Assembly (NCBI GenBank): GCA_002118135.1
Contig: BDIU01000360.1
Span: 62,001 to 126,000 of the forward strand
DNA from: Trebouxia sp. TZW2008
Taxonomy: Eukaryota > Chlorophyta > Trebouxiophyceae > Trebouxiales > Trebouxiaceae
DNA length: 64,000 nt
Direction of reading: 5' to 3'
In this document: piece by piece, positions 39,520-58,600 of the stretch
Layout: every line of letters starts with the position of its first letter
Position numbering within the stretch: the stretch's first letter is position 1
Position numbers and translations under genes: made by a program
Notes under the pieces: generated by a model
Database searches by the model: none
Seen by the model: the letters and a program-made list of their open reading frames with translations, nothing else
What the model was told of the DNA's origin: nothing

Positions 39520-40226
39520 GATACAGAAGCAGCGAGTACTTGACAGGGCGAAGCTCTGCAAAGATGTCATCCACAGCTTGAAATGGCAGTCCCGGCAGAT
39601 GATCCCCTTGCAGGCAGTGATGGAACCCAGCCTTTCAAACGCTTTGTGTTAATGAAAACAGGTTTCACTGCACCTTGAAGGCATATGCAGCCTCCAACCG
39701 TCTGCAAGCATATGACCATGTTTCCATGGAAATGCACGGGCTGCTTCCTGCCCAGGATGCTCAATGATTTTGTGGCATGTGACAGAAAATGAATGTGACA
39801 CTGTCAATTACAATACAAGCCACAAGTAAACATGATACAATGTACGAAATATCAACGTCTGCCTGCCAATGTGAAACAGTCATACCCAACGACTGCCTCT
39901 CGATCCAAGTTGCAAGCTGACTTCACCAGCCTTGCTAACCATGACCAGAATCCCAGACCTGTCAATGCCTGGCCTTACAATAAGCAATAAAACGAAATGT
40001 GATCAACTGATACCTCTGACTCTGTAATGAACTTACTAGCACCAGTTGCAGGATCATGGTGCTGTGACTCATCTGTTTGGACAAAGATGTAGTTTTGAAC
40101 CCTCTACAAACTCACATAACTCACAACCCAATGCGACCATACAAAATCAATCAGCGTCTACTAGCAAAATGACGCTCGCGTCAGAAGCGTATGCACTTCT
40201 CAGGAGTCAGCAGTCCAACTGAAACC
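39520..40226. other. Convergent intergenic stretch
   Basis: Lies between the 3' ends of the Gln-rich gene (+) and the chloroplast-protein gene (-). No gene is visible. It presumably holds the 3' untranslated regions of both. Confidence 0.5.
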
Positions 40227-41025
40227 TTATACGCCTGGAGGTGGAGCTGGTGGTGTTGATGTTTGAGACACCACATATGCAACAGCGCCAAACAGAGCTA
40301 CAACCACGCCAATCAAAAAAGGCAAGCCTGCTACTTTCTGGGGCTTGTCAACATATCCAGACTCTGTGTACTCTCCATCAACATCAACCCAGTCCTTCCA
40401 GAAATCCCTGGCTGTGCCTCCAATCTTACGCCTCAATGCCCTGCAAATGAGAAGCTATCAGCAGAAGAAATTTTATGCTTGCTGTGGCACACTGGAATTC
40501 ATTAATGTGCAATACAGCTTTGAGCAAAGTTATGACACAGCAGCGTAGGAGTGCTGTGATGGGGAACTCACGCTGCTTGTGCCTCTGTCAACTTGCCGCC
40601 TTTGCCAGCTCTGGCTTGATACAACAATTCCTCGTCCTCTTTGCTACGTGCAGCGGAGAAATCCAGTGCGTTGGTGACCGTGGAGAAAAAGCTCGGCTTC
40701 TTCCGTGGCCTGCGCACAGAAGCCAGCTCTGAATCGCACTGTCAAAAAATGCATTGCAGGGCACTACGACTGCTGTGCTCAAGGCGTTCCGGACTCACTT
40801 TTCAGCCTCTGCGAGCAATTCTGCCTCCCTCTTTGACCTAGCACGCGGCTGCTTGTTGTTCAGACCGAACAGGCCGCCTTTCTTCTTTGGCTCCTCAACG
40901 ACCGGTTCTGGCTTTTGCTTCTTCTTGAAAAGCGCTCTCGGTGTGCTCACTGATCTGCTCCTGGTTGTTCGCGTCTGCGACGTAAGGGGTGTCCCGGTCG
41001 CGAACGATGCATTGGTCATAGACAT
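40227..41025 (-). CDS. Small chloroplast-targeted single-pass membrane protein, unknown function
   Basis: Three exons, 40799-41025, 40572-40709 and 40227-40440, 579 nt, 192 residues, phases matching. The N-terminus is rich in Ser/Thr/Arg without acidic residues (ATGTPLTSQTRTTRSRSV), as in chloroplast transit peptides. A basic linker follows (KKKGGLFGLNNKQPRARSKR). The body reads as a conserved block: KEDEELLYQARAGKGGKL, then ALRRKIGGTARDFWKDWVDV. One transmembrane segment, GLPFLIGVVVALFGAVAYVV, is close to the C-terminus, followed by a Pro-rich tail. This suggests a thylakoid or envelope protein anchored by its C-terminal end. I do not recognise the family. An alternative in-frame ATG lies 12 nt upstream at 41037. 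Confidence 0.75.
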
Positions 41026-41511
41026 CGCGACATGCATGATGCAAAGCGATTACAGGCACTGCTGCGTTGGCCTATCGTTGCGCGCACTGATTGACCGAAG
41101 TCCTGAGGCTGAAAGCTTGCTGGGTTAATCTCATTGAACTCCCACGTGCGTCCAACAGGCACGTGATTCGATCTGTTATAGAAAAGAACGTATGATGGAT
41201 TGTTTGACAATTCCAGCTTGGCATGACTCATCTTGCGTTGACTGCCAGCTGTGCATTTGCCTTCGAGAGCACTAATCGCAATCAAAGCCGCAGGAACTGG
41301 ACTGAAGACGCGAGTCTAGGCCTCTTAAGCAGGTGCGATGTTGAGTTGATTGGGTTGCATGCCACTCAAGGTCAGTTTTGACGTGCAACCTGACCTAAGA
41401 CTTAGCATGCTTTCTGTCAACTGATCTTGTGGCACGAAAGGACGGCCACAACGCGGCCACAACGCCGTCGAAATTGTCGTGAACGCCTTGAATGTGTGTG
41501 GTCTTTGCAGC
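41026..41511. promoter_or_regulatory. Divergent promoter region, chloroplast / mitochondrial protein genes
   Basis: About 490 nt between two divergent starts. CpG-rich patches lie near 40980-41120 and 41420-41480, against a poor background. No specific element was identified. Confidence 0.45.
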
Positions 41512-42396
41512 ATGTTGTCGCAAGCGTGTCGGCTGTCAAGGCAGCTCAGAACGTCACAAGCTGCAAAACTCTGCTGTAATCAGCTGTGCAACGGCTTTGC
41601 AACCGGCCCACAGTTCACAGATGAAGCAGATCAGTTTGTGAAAGCGGCAGCAACGTTGAAAAGCAAGCCAGGTCGAGCAGAGCAGGTAAAAGCCTTCGCT
41701 GAAAGCAAAGAAGCTGCCAGGCGCATTGCTGAGAAAATGAGTGGAGAGGCTATCAACTGGCAGCAAGAGGAGACCAAAGCGCGCAACAACTTGAAAAGGA
41801 AGATGATGGAATGGGGTACGTTGCCACCAATCTTTGCATACAAAACATTGCCATGATGCCTGCTGGGTCTGCAAACTCAGCCCAAGCGTGACAAACTTGA
41901 GAACCACAATCATGGCCTTGCGCAGTGAAACAATTGCGTCATCCGCATGCCAGTTGCATTTGCGCTTCGCTGATGCATTGTTTCCCAATTATGCAGCTGC
42001 AGTTGTTCCTGAGACATTGTCCTGAAACCAAAATTTCCGTATTCAAAAAGTCTCATTGCAGTCAGAATGCAGTGTTTCGCCCCCAACAGCAATGTCCTTA
42101 CAGCAAGCGTATCCTTGAGCTGAATCCTCTTGTATCGTGCATCAATTCACTGTGCATCAATTGACCACAGCATGCTTGTGAGCAAGAGCTTCATGCAACC
42201 GTGTACTGCAGCTCGTGACGGAGTGGAGGGTTGGGAATTGTCAGAAATGAAAGAACTAAGGAAAGAGAGTCCTGTCATGGAGCAGCTGTGGACTGATGCC
42301 ATTGTAGAACTGGAAAGTGAGCTAGGCAAAGACTGGAAAGGACTTATGCATCATCACTCCATGAGCGATCCATCATACACACCCCGCAGCCGGTAG
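41512..42396 (+). CDS. Small protein with probable mitochondrial presequence, unknown function
   Basis: Two exons, 41512-41815 and 42212-42396, 489 nt, 162 residues, joined in phase (G|CT). The start MLSQACRLSRQLRTSQAAKL is basic with Ser and no acids, typical of a mitochondrial presequence, which probably ends near FATGPQFTDE. The rest is helical and charged (QVKAFAESKEAARRIAEKM, KARNNLKRKMMEW) and likely coiled-coil. The C-terminal part has VMEQLWTDAIVELESELGKD and ends in a basic tail. Upstream in-frame ATG at 41479 is possible. No family recognised; a subunit or assembly factor of a mitochondrial complex is only a guess. Confidence 0.65.
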
Positions 42397-42723
42397 CGGC
42401 ACCTGTATTCTTTACTGCATGCGGCTTTAGGGCTGATTCACAGCAAAACGGTCCTGTCTTGTGTGCGGGGTTCACCCAGTCATTTTACTAGTCAGCCTTT
42501 CCAAGCAGACGTGGCACTTCCTAGATAGATCTTGCCCCCGTTTGTGAGCGCACTCGAGCCTCTTGTTCCAGTGACTACACTCAAGAGTGTGACGGAACAA
42601 GCCTGCAATTTGGCCATTTTCCCAGACCATATGACTGACCTTCTCAGGTCCATCAATGAAAGGATGACTCATTCACCTCTGTCTCAGTCATGCACGTGCA
42701 AACACATTGTTGCTGCTTCATTG

Positions 42724-49347
<6,624 letters not shown>

Positions 49348-49600
49348 CGCTACGCTTGTCGCCGCATCGGTCAAGCTTTCAGTGGCTTGATGTCGAGGCG
49401 AAAAAGCGAAGCAGAAGAGTACAAAGTCCGCGAGAGGTATAAACGTCAACCTCTCGCCTCTCACGACTCAATTCGCTGTCGATTGTGCCGTGCCAGTCTT
49501 GCCATCATGTCGTGTCGTGACAATCGTCAGCGCTTATAGACCAAGTGCGAGGTTCTGTTCGCATCGCGCTCGACTCGTTGCGCAAGCTCGAGAGCGGGTT
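49348..49600. promoter_or_regulatory. Probable bidirectional promoter, SerRS / aldehyde oxidase
   Basis: 253 nt separate the chosen divergent starts. The region and both first exons are CpG-rich (for example GCATCGCGCTCGACTCG near 49561). Both genes also have alternative upstream ATGs here, at 49464 (-) and 49490 (+), so the true gap may be much shorter or the starts may overlap. Confidence 0.5.
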
Positions 49601-52600
49601 ATGGATCACCGAGCGAGGTTCAACATCAACGGCGAAGACGTGACCTTGCCCGCAAGCTTTGATCTCGGAAAGAACTTGAACTCTGTCATCAAAAGCGAGA
49701 CTGGGTTCAAGGTATGACACATCGCAAACACACACTCTCTGTCTTCCACAGCTGTCGGAACTGCATGTCCCTCTGCGTCGCTGCAGGGCACGAAACTCGC
49801 TTGCGCGGAGGGTGGTTGCGGAGCCTGCGCCGTTCAAGTGACCAGCTTCAATGTCGCAACAGGTCAATTAGGTGTTTACGTTCTGCAATTGGCTATTTTC
49901 TGACTCTAGTTCACTTGCTGCTGTATGCGACCTAATCGAGACCATGGGTTTTGGCTTTCAGGCGCTGTGGAAAGGCGTAGCATCAACTCCTGCCTTTGTC
50001 CAGTGGGATCTGTTGATGGGTGTGTTGTGACAACCTCTGAAGGCATAGGCTCCTCCAAGAAGGGCTTCAGTCAAATACAAGGTGCACTTCACTCAGCTTG
50101 CTTTGCATGCTGCCGAGTTGCTGCTTCTGACCAACTTGAATGCTGTGCTGTCAGACAATGCTCGTATTAGCATGATGACATTGGTCTTGACCACATGATG
50201 ACTGCAGACTGCTTGCTTTAAATGCTTCTCTTCCGCCCATCGACCTTTTCCCTGCTCAGTACTGCTTACGGGCGCAACGGCAGTGCTCCTTGCACACATG
50301 CCAGATGCCTGCTGAACAATGCCCACGCGCATGGTGATCTTGAACCTGGCATACATGCGACATTAACGACACCCAGATGATGCAGACAGCTTGCGTTCAA
50401 TGCTTTGGTGGGTACCAGCAGAATGGTAGCAAATTCTTTCCCGCTAAACATCGCTAATGGGCCTGTAATTGTTGGTCCTGGCATGCATGCCACATGCCTC
50501 TTCAACAACAATCACAGGCATGATGCTGCTGACCTTGGCGGCAATATGTGTGCCATCTGCTGCCGCAGATCGCTTTACTTTGGATGGTGCCTTTTTTTGC
50601 TGTTCAATAGTCGTGGGCATGCTATGCTAGCTGGTGTAGACGCCATGTAACTGGCATTTGCTGCTGCAGACCGCTTTGCAGAGTACAGTGCCTCACAATG
50701 TGGCTTCTGTACTCCTGGGTTCATTGTGGCAACCCATCAGGCTCTCACCAAGTGTCAAGAGAAGGCTCAAAAGGCAACACCAGAGGCTCTGCAGAAAGGG
50801 CTTGATGGTAATCTGTGCAGATGCACAGGCTACAGACCCATATTGGACGCCTGCAAAGTAAGCCGCAGTAGTGTTTCCATGATGGGTATGCATCAAATGG
50901 CTCAAAAGGGCTTGCAATCAATGCAGGCTAGTCATGCAAAGTCCAACTTTTGCGTGCGCAACGAGTATGCATCCAACGGCCAACAATGGCCTGCAATTCA
51001 TGCATGTCAGTGTGAGTCCCATCTGTGGTTGCATGATGGGTCTGCTTCAGATGGCTCCAAATGAACCTGCAAGCCTTGCAGTTCAGAGAAGGGTGATTTA
51101 AAAATCATAAACAGCCTTGGACCCAAAGCCATGACTGCTGTGCAACTTGGAGATAGCACTGTTCTTTCAGGCAAATTCGTTCTGGAACGATGTCATGCAT
51201 ACATGCATTGTCAGCATGTTGCACATGCAACCAGCATTACGGTCTGGCTAAAGCATGTAAGTCAAGGTGGCCCTTTTTGCAGAGCCTGGTTGCTGGTGTT
51301 GACATGGAGGACCTGGGAGTGCGCACATGCTCAGCACCCTTCAAGAATGCGGCTGTTGAGCAAGCTGAGTTCCCTGAAGACTTGAAGCAGTACGTGAAGG
51401 TGAGCCATGTCCACCCAGTCATGAGGTTGTGTGGCGTACCAAGATAGCATTCATTGACGTGCATGCTGGGTGTTGTGAAGGCTTGGCCCATTATGTCAAT
51501 GTGGGTATCAGCCGCTCAATTCACTGCTGAGCATGACATTGTCAACAAGGCCATTCGGCCATTCAAAGTCACTGCCTATCTGGTGGTTGTTTGTGGTATT
51601 GCCCCAGGGAGTGCACCTGCTCAGTACCCTTCAAGAATGCTTCTGTTGAGCAAGCTGAGTTTCCTGAAGACATGAAGCAGTATGCCAAGGTGAGCAACAT
51701 GCCCTGGTCGTGGGGTTGAGTGAGCAAGACCTTGAACAAGATCACAATTTGGACATGCCTAATGCAACTCTGCCAAGGCCAGTGTTGTAGTGAGTGTCCC
51801 AAATACCTGAAGCTGTACGTCAAGGTGACCGTCAGCTGCCAACTTTGGTTGAGCGTGACACCCAGCTTGCAAAGACTGATTGACTGTGGCTTTGGTGTGT
51901 GATGTTGCCTGAGTGTGTGCATCTGCTCTGCCAGCTTCTGGAACACACCCACTGAGCAAGCTGAGATTCATGCCTGATGCAGTATGTCAAGGTGGGTGTC
52001 AGCTGTCAAATTTTACTGAACATGACATGCAACAACAAAGTTGTTCAGCCAGCTGCATATCTCGTCATGGTGGCAATGTTGTGTGATTATGTTTTGGCTG
52101 CTGAACTCGCCAATGCTGAGCATCGCATCCAGCAATCTGACTGCTCAGCACCCAAAGATGAAATACCATGCAGTGTAGCACAGTGATGCATAACATCCCA
52201 GAGTGTGGCACATATTGCATTATACGCCACACTGTGGCGTGTACTGCACCCCTGTGCAATACAATGCATCTCTGAGCTTCTGAGTAGCCATGTGCTCCGT
52301 GTACAGATGAGCTAATCCATTGCTGCTTTTGGTGAGTGCACAAACCACATGCTGTGGTTGCAGCAGCTTGCATGGTGCAACACAATGTATTTTTGCAAGG
52401 ATGTCAAGCACGTTTTGAAGTGCAGTAGCTGCTAGAGGTGAGTTTCTGCTTCAATCAATCAAGAAATCATGATGCCATCACAATGCAGATTGACAATGTG
52501 CTGTGAGATCTTATGCTTTAAAGGACATGTGGTGCCTTCACAAGGAGGCATCACCATTCATGATCTGTAGAAGGCGTCTGCATATGCCCAGCCTGCACTA

Positions 52601-55600
52601 CCCAAGGGCAAGCAGCACCTGGTACCCAAAACTAAAGCACAATCTGATGCAATCAAAGAATTACGATATGCGGCTTGACAAGTCATGTGCCGTAGGACAC
52701 GGCAGCTGCGTCTGCTGAGCCTGCGCTAGCCAAGGGCAAGCAGTACCTAGTCCCCAAGTCCCCCCTTGAGCTCCTCAGCATGCTATCAACATGCTGCCAA
52801 CACAGGGCGAATTGACAAGATGTGTACTCTGCTGTAGGAGAAGGCAGCTGCATGTTCGCTCATGAGTCAGTTGACCATTCCTCTTGTGAGCTGTAGGACA
52901 AATCTATTGCGTCTAATGAATTTGCAGTACCTCAGGGCAAGCAGTATCTGATTTCCCATCTGAGCTGTTCAGCATTCTGGACCTACTCACCAAGCAGGAC
53001 GACAACTTGACAAGTCATGTGCTGTAAGACAGGGCAGCTGCATCTGCCAAGGCTGCACCAGCCAAGGCCAAGCAGTGCCTGGTCTTCAAATCCCTGCTTG
53101 AGCTTTGCAGCATGCTGGAAACATGTTGCCACCACAATGCAGGGTGACAAGTCATGCTCCTGTAGGACAAGGCAGCTGCATATGCTGAGCCTGTGGTAGC
53201 CAAGGGCAAGCGATACCTTATCCCCAGGCCTCTATCTGAGCTTTTCAGCATGCTGGAGATGTGATGACACCACAGTGTGAACTGACCAGTCATGTGCTGT
53301 AGGACAAGGCAGTTGCATATGCTGAGCCCGCACTGGCCAAGGGCAAGCAGTGCCTGCTCCCCAAACCCTTACCTGAGCTTTTCAGCATGCTATCCACATG
53401 TCGCCACCACAATGCGGATTGACAAGTCATGCTCCTGTAGGACAAGGCCGCTGCATCTGCTGAGCCTGCGCTAGCCAAAAGCAACCATGTGGTCTCTCCC
53501 AGTCCCTACCTGCGCTGTTCAGCATGCTTTCAACTACTGCCATCACAAGAGCAAGCTATAGATGGCGCCACGACAGCGCTGCTTGACAGGTTGTGTATCG
53601 TAGGGCAAAGCAGCCGCATCTGCTGAGCCTGCACTGGCCAATAGCAAGCACTACCTGGTCTCCCTGTCCCTTCTTGAGCTTTTCAGCACTCTGGGGACGC
53701 TCATCAGTCACTTGACCATTCCTCTTGGGAGCTGCAGGACAAAGCTCTTGCGTCTAATCAGCCTGTGCTAGCCAAGGGAAGCAGTACCTGGTCCCAAGGC
53801 TCAAAATGCAGAATGTTATGAAGTACAAGGTCTGTTCTGTAGCACAATTCACGTTCTGAAAAGCAGCTCATGCTGTGTAGGACAAGGCAAATGCATCTGC
53901 TGAGCCTGCGCAAGCAAAAGGGAAGCAGTACCTCGTCCCCAAGTCCCTACCTGAGCTTTTCAGCGTTCTGGAGACACTCACCAAGCAGGATGACAGCTTT
54001 AGGGTGGTTGCTGGTAACACAGGCGCTGGTGTTTATCACGATTGGCCTCTGGAACGGGTGCTTGTTGACATCAAGTCAATTCCTGTGCTGACAACGATTC
54101 AGTACAGCAAGGTGAGAGAAACCGGATCAACACTAACACAAGTGAGCATAACCACCAGACGATGGACTGTTGTGAACAGCCCCGACAGCCCCGGCTGTCG
54201 GGGCTTCCACATGAGCTTCAGGTAACCAAATATGAACAGGTACCATAGGGAACAATCACATGAGCTCAGCTGGTGCTGCTGCTGCGAGTATGCAGCTTGA
54301 CCTTCAGGTCAACAAAAAGAGTGCTTGCAGTGGCATCACAAGTCGCATTGTGCAGTGATTGTTTGGCGTCAGCACAACAGAACAGAAGTGAGCTGAAGTC
54401 ATGCAAGTCTGAACAGTGTGAAATTGAGTGACAATGTATCCAGCTGTTTGCTATCCAAGAAAAACTGTTTACACTCGCATGAGCTCAGCTTGCTTCTGCT
54501 GTTGCGGTCATGCAGCTTGGTTTTCAGGACAGCAAAGTGCTGTTTGCATCAGTGTCAGAACTTGCTTTGTGCACTGGCATGAGTCTAGCGCACTTCCGCT
54601 GTGGATGCCATGCGCCTTGATTTGCAAGATGACAAGGAGCTGGTTGCACTGGTATCAGAAGTCACATTGTTGCAAACTCGGTTTACGTCAACAACAGAAG
54701 TGTGCTGACCTCAACTGAGTTTGAACAGTGTGACTTGGAACGCCAATGCATCATCAGCTGTTTGCCATCTTGAAAACGCTGTGAACACTTGCATGAGCTC
54801 AGCTTGCTTCTGCTCTCAAAATGATATGGCTCAATGTTCAGGACAGCAAAGAGCTGTTTGCAGTGGTGGCAGAAACCTTGGTGATGTGTACACTTGCACA
54901 GGCTCAGTGGTGCTGCTGCCGAGGTCACATGACTTGATATTGAGGATCGCAAAAAGCTGGTTGCATTGATATTTTAAGTCACACTCTTCAGAACCCGCTT
55001 GGTGGTGTCAAAAACAGAAGTAAGCCGACCTCATGCGAGTCTGAACGGTGTGTATTTGCATACCAATGCAACCAGCTCTTTGCCATTGAAAAGGCTGCGA
55101 ACACTTGCATGAGCTCACTTTGCTTCTGCTCCTGATGCCATGCGTCTTGACTTGCAGTTGGCAAAGAGCCGTTTGCGTTGGTTTCAGAAGTTGAATTCTT
55201 GATGACTTGTACCATGTCGACAACAGGAGTGAGCTGAAATGCTGCAAGTATACTCCACAGTATGACTTTGAGTACCAATGCATCCAGCTCTTTAGCAACC
55301 CCTGAAAACATGTGAACAGTTACATGGGCTTAGATCCCCTCTGCTGCTGAGCTTATACAGCTTAATTTCCAGCATTGCACACAGCTGGCTACATTGGTAT
55401 CAGAAATTCAGAATGGTGCCGACACCCATGGAGGTCAGCTGACTTCTGCTATTGTGATCATGCTTTTTCATGGTCAGGATGGCAAAGGCTGTCTGCATTT
55501 GCATCAGAGTTTAGACTGCTGTGTACGCTTGCATCCAGAAATTACTGCTGACTTGCGTGCTGCTGCTGAGATTGTGCGGTTTGATTTGCAGGGTGGCAAG

Positions 55601-58600
55601 GAGCTGTCTGCACTTGTATCAGAAGTTAAAATGCCATGTACACTCGCACAATTTCAGCTGACTTTTGCCATTGCGGTCATACGGCTTGAATTTCAGGATG
55701 GCAAAGAGCTGTCTGCATCTGTATCAGAAGCGTTCTGGTTTTGTGCAAGCAGCTCTTTGCCATCCTGAAAACACTATGATCACTTGTATGAGCTCATTTC
55801 ATTTCTGCAATTGAGGTCATACAATCTGACTCTTCATGATGATGACGTGGTGCTTGCGTTTGTGTCAGAACTCACTCTACTGTACACGCTTGCATGAATT
55901 CAGCTTTTGCTGCTGCAGAGAGCAGGTGTCTAGGTGTTCAGGACAGCACAGACCTGGCGTTTACGGCTAATGTGAGGCAGACTGCTGTCTACAAGCACAT
56001 GAGCTCGCCTCACTTCTGCTACTGACATCATGCACCTTGAATTGCACAATTGGGCAGAGCTGGCTGCATTTGCACCGGGTCTTATGCTGCTGTATACACT
56101 TGCATGATTTCAGCTTGTGCTGCTATTGAGATAATGTGATTTGATTCTCAGGATGGTAAGGAGCTGGTGTTTGGGGCGAATGTGAGCCAGACAAGGGCAA
56201 TAGACGAGCTACAAAAGCCCTCACAGCCCGAGCCCTTCCACCGCATGGCTGACCACCTGCTGCGCATTGCTGGTACGCTTGCACAGCAGTTTACAAACAC
56301 CTACAGCAAAAACAGCCTGAGAGCTTTTTGGTCTGCTGCAGGCTTGTACGCACCTGTCCCGTATGCTGTTGTGCTCCAAGCTGAACATCTGCTGGGTAGA
56401 ATTGTTGAGCGTTGTCCTATATGCTGGTTTCCCTGAGGCTGACCACCTGCTGCGCATTGCTGTGCGCATTGTGTTGTATGCTTTTGCGCTCAAGGCTTCC
56501 TAAGTGTGCTACTGCATGTGTGCAACCCTTGTTCAAGCTCAATCTGCAACAGCTCTGTACTGCAATACGCTCCTCAACGTCGCAGCCCTGTTACCTTTGT
56601 ATAGTGTTGTCAGAGGTTGCAAAGTGCCTCAAGCTGCAAGCCACATACCCTGCACCCTGACGAACATCATGTGTACACCAAGGCTGTGTAATATGCTTGC
56701 AGTAAAAGGGCTGAGTCATGAGGCCCAACCTCAGCCTGGTTTGCTTGTCTTAACTAAAGGCCTGACAATTGCCCTTCATGTCCTGGCTGTAGCAATGTTG
56801 ACTTTGATGATGTCTGCAAGCACTCATGTGAGAAGCGCTGCAAGCTTATGAGGCAACATAGCGCTTTGCAGGTTGAAGGCCTCGTCTTTCTTGGGGTGCA
56901 AGCAATGTTGAATTTGTTGAACACTGACTTGGTTGCTGATGATGTCTGTAGGCACTCATGTGAGAAGTGCTGCAACCTTGGGAGGCAACATAGCGCTTGG
57001 CAGGCTGAAAGCATTGGAGTCTGATGTCATCACAGTGTTCATGGCAGCTGGTGCATCTGTTCAGATTTCCAGCAAAAACGCTGCCAGGTAAGTGCCCTCA
57101 ATGTGTGTCATGTAAGCTAGTGTGCATCAGTCCAGATTTTTTTCTAGCATAACACCAGGCATGTTGCCTTGGAGAGTGCTTGAGTGCTTAGTAGGCTGAA
57201 GTCTGTGTAGCGCTGTTACAGTTGCATTTACAGCTTTGTGGCAGCTGATGAGTCTGTGCAGGCTTTCTAGCAACTCTGACACCAGGTATCTTGCCATCAA
57301 AAGTGCTCGAGTGCCTGGAAGGCCAAAGACTTCTAACCCTGATGTGATCACAGTCTTCGTGCCTGTGAGTAGGCATTCGTGCTTGGCAGTGAAGCATCAG
57401 TGCACATTGTAAGGCAAATCTTCTGGTGTTGGACTTGCTACATAAGTAGACAAATGCATCAGTGCTGTAAAGACTGTGATGATATCAGATAAGCAAGGCT
57501 TGGCACGCTGAAGCCTTGTTTTTTGATACCGTCGTCATGGCAGTTGGTGCATCTGTGCATGTTCCTAGCAAGTCTGACACCAGGTAAGCTGCCATTGACA
57601 AAGCATGAGTGCCTGGAAGGCCTAAAACTTCTGAACCTGATGTGATCACAGTCTTTGTGCCTTTGAACAGGCATTAATTGGCAGCAAAGCACCAGTGCAC
57701 ATTGTAAGCAAATCACTTCGTGCTGGACTTGCTAGAGAAGTAAACAAATGCATCAATCGCCATAAAGACTGTGACGACATTAGACTGCAGAGGCTTCAAA
57801 GGCAGAAACCTCTGCAGAGTGATGTCATGGTCTTCATGTCAGCTGGTATACCTGTTCAGATCTTCAGCAACTCCAGCACCAGGCAAGGAACCGCTAAGAT
57901 TACGCATCAGAGCCTGGCAGCATAAACAGGGGTGCACGTCGTAAGGCAGCTCACTTGGTGCTGCATGTGTTAGGGACTTGGGCAGGTGCATCAGTGGCCG
58001 TGAAGACTGTGATGAGATCAGACTGCAGAGGTTTCTGCCTTTAAGCCTCTGCAGTCTTCAAAGGCAGAAACTTTCACAGTCTTCATGTCAGCTGGTATAC
58101 AGGTCTTCAACAACTTCAGCACCAGGCAAGCAACTGCCAAGGTTATGCATCACTGCCAGACAGCATAGACAAGAGTACACATGCAACGGCATCTCAATTG
58201 GTACTGGACTCGCTAAAGTCTTGGACAGATGCCCCAGTCACCATGAACACTGTGATCACATCAGACTATAGAAGCTTGACAGGCTGAAGCCTCTTAGGTT
58301 GATGAGTTGCAGTTGGCATGGCAGCTGATGCATCTGGGCAGGAGTTCAGCAACTTCAACGCCAGGTAAGTTACCCTTGTTAACATGCATCAGTGCCTGGA
58401 AGCATAAGCAAGGGTGCACATTGTGTGTCAATTGACTTGGTGCTAGACGTGTTAGAGATAGATGCGCAAGTTGCTACAAAGACTGTGGTGAGATCAGACT
58501 GCAGAGGCTTGAACGGCACACCTCGCTGCAGTTTGACATCATCACACCCTTCTTGTCAAATTTTGCATTTGTCCCGGTCCCCAGCATTTCTAGCAGCAGG

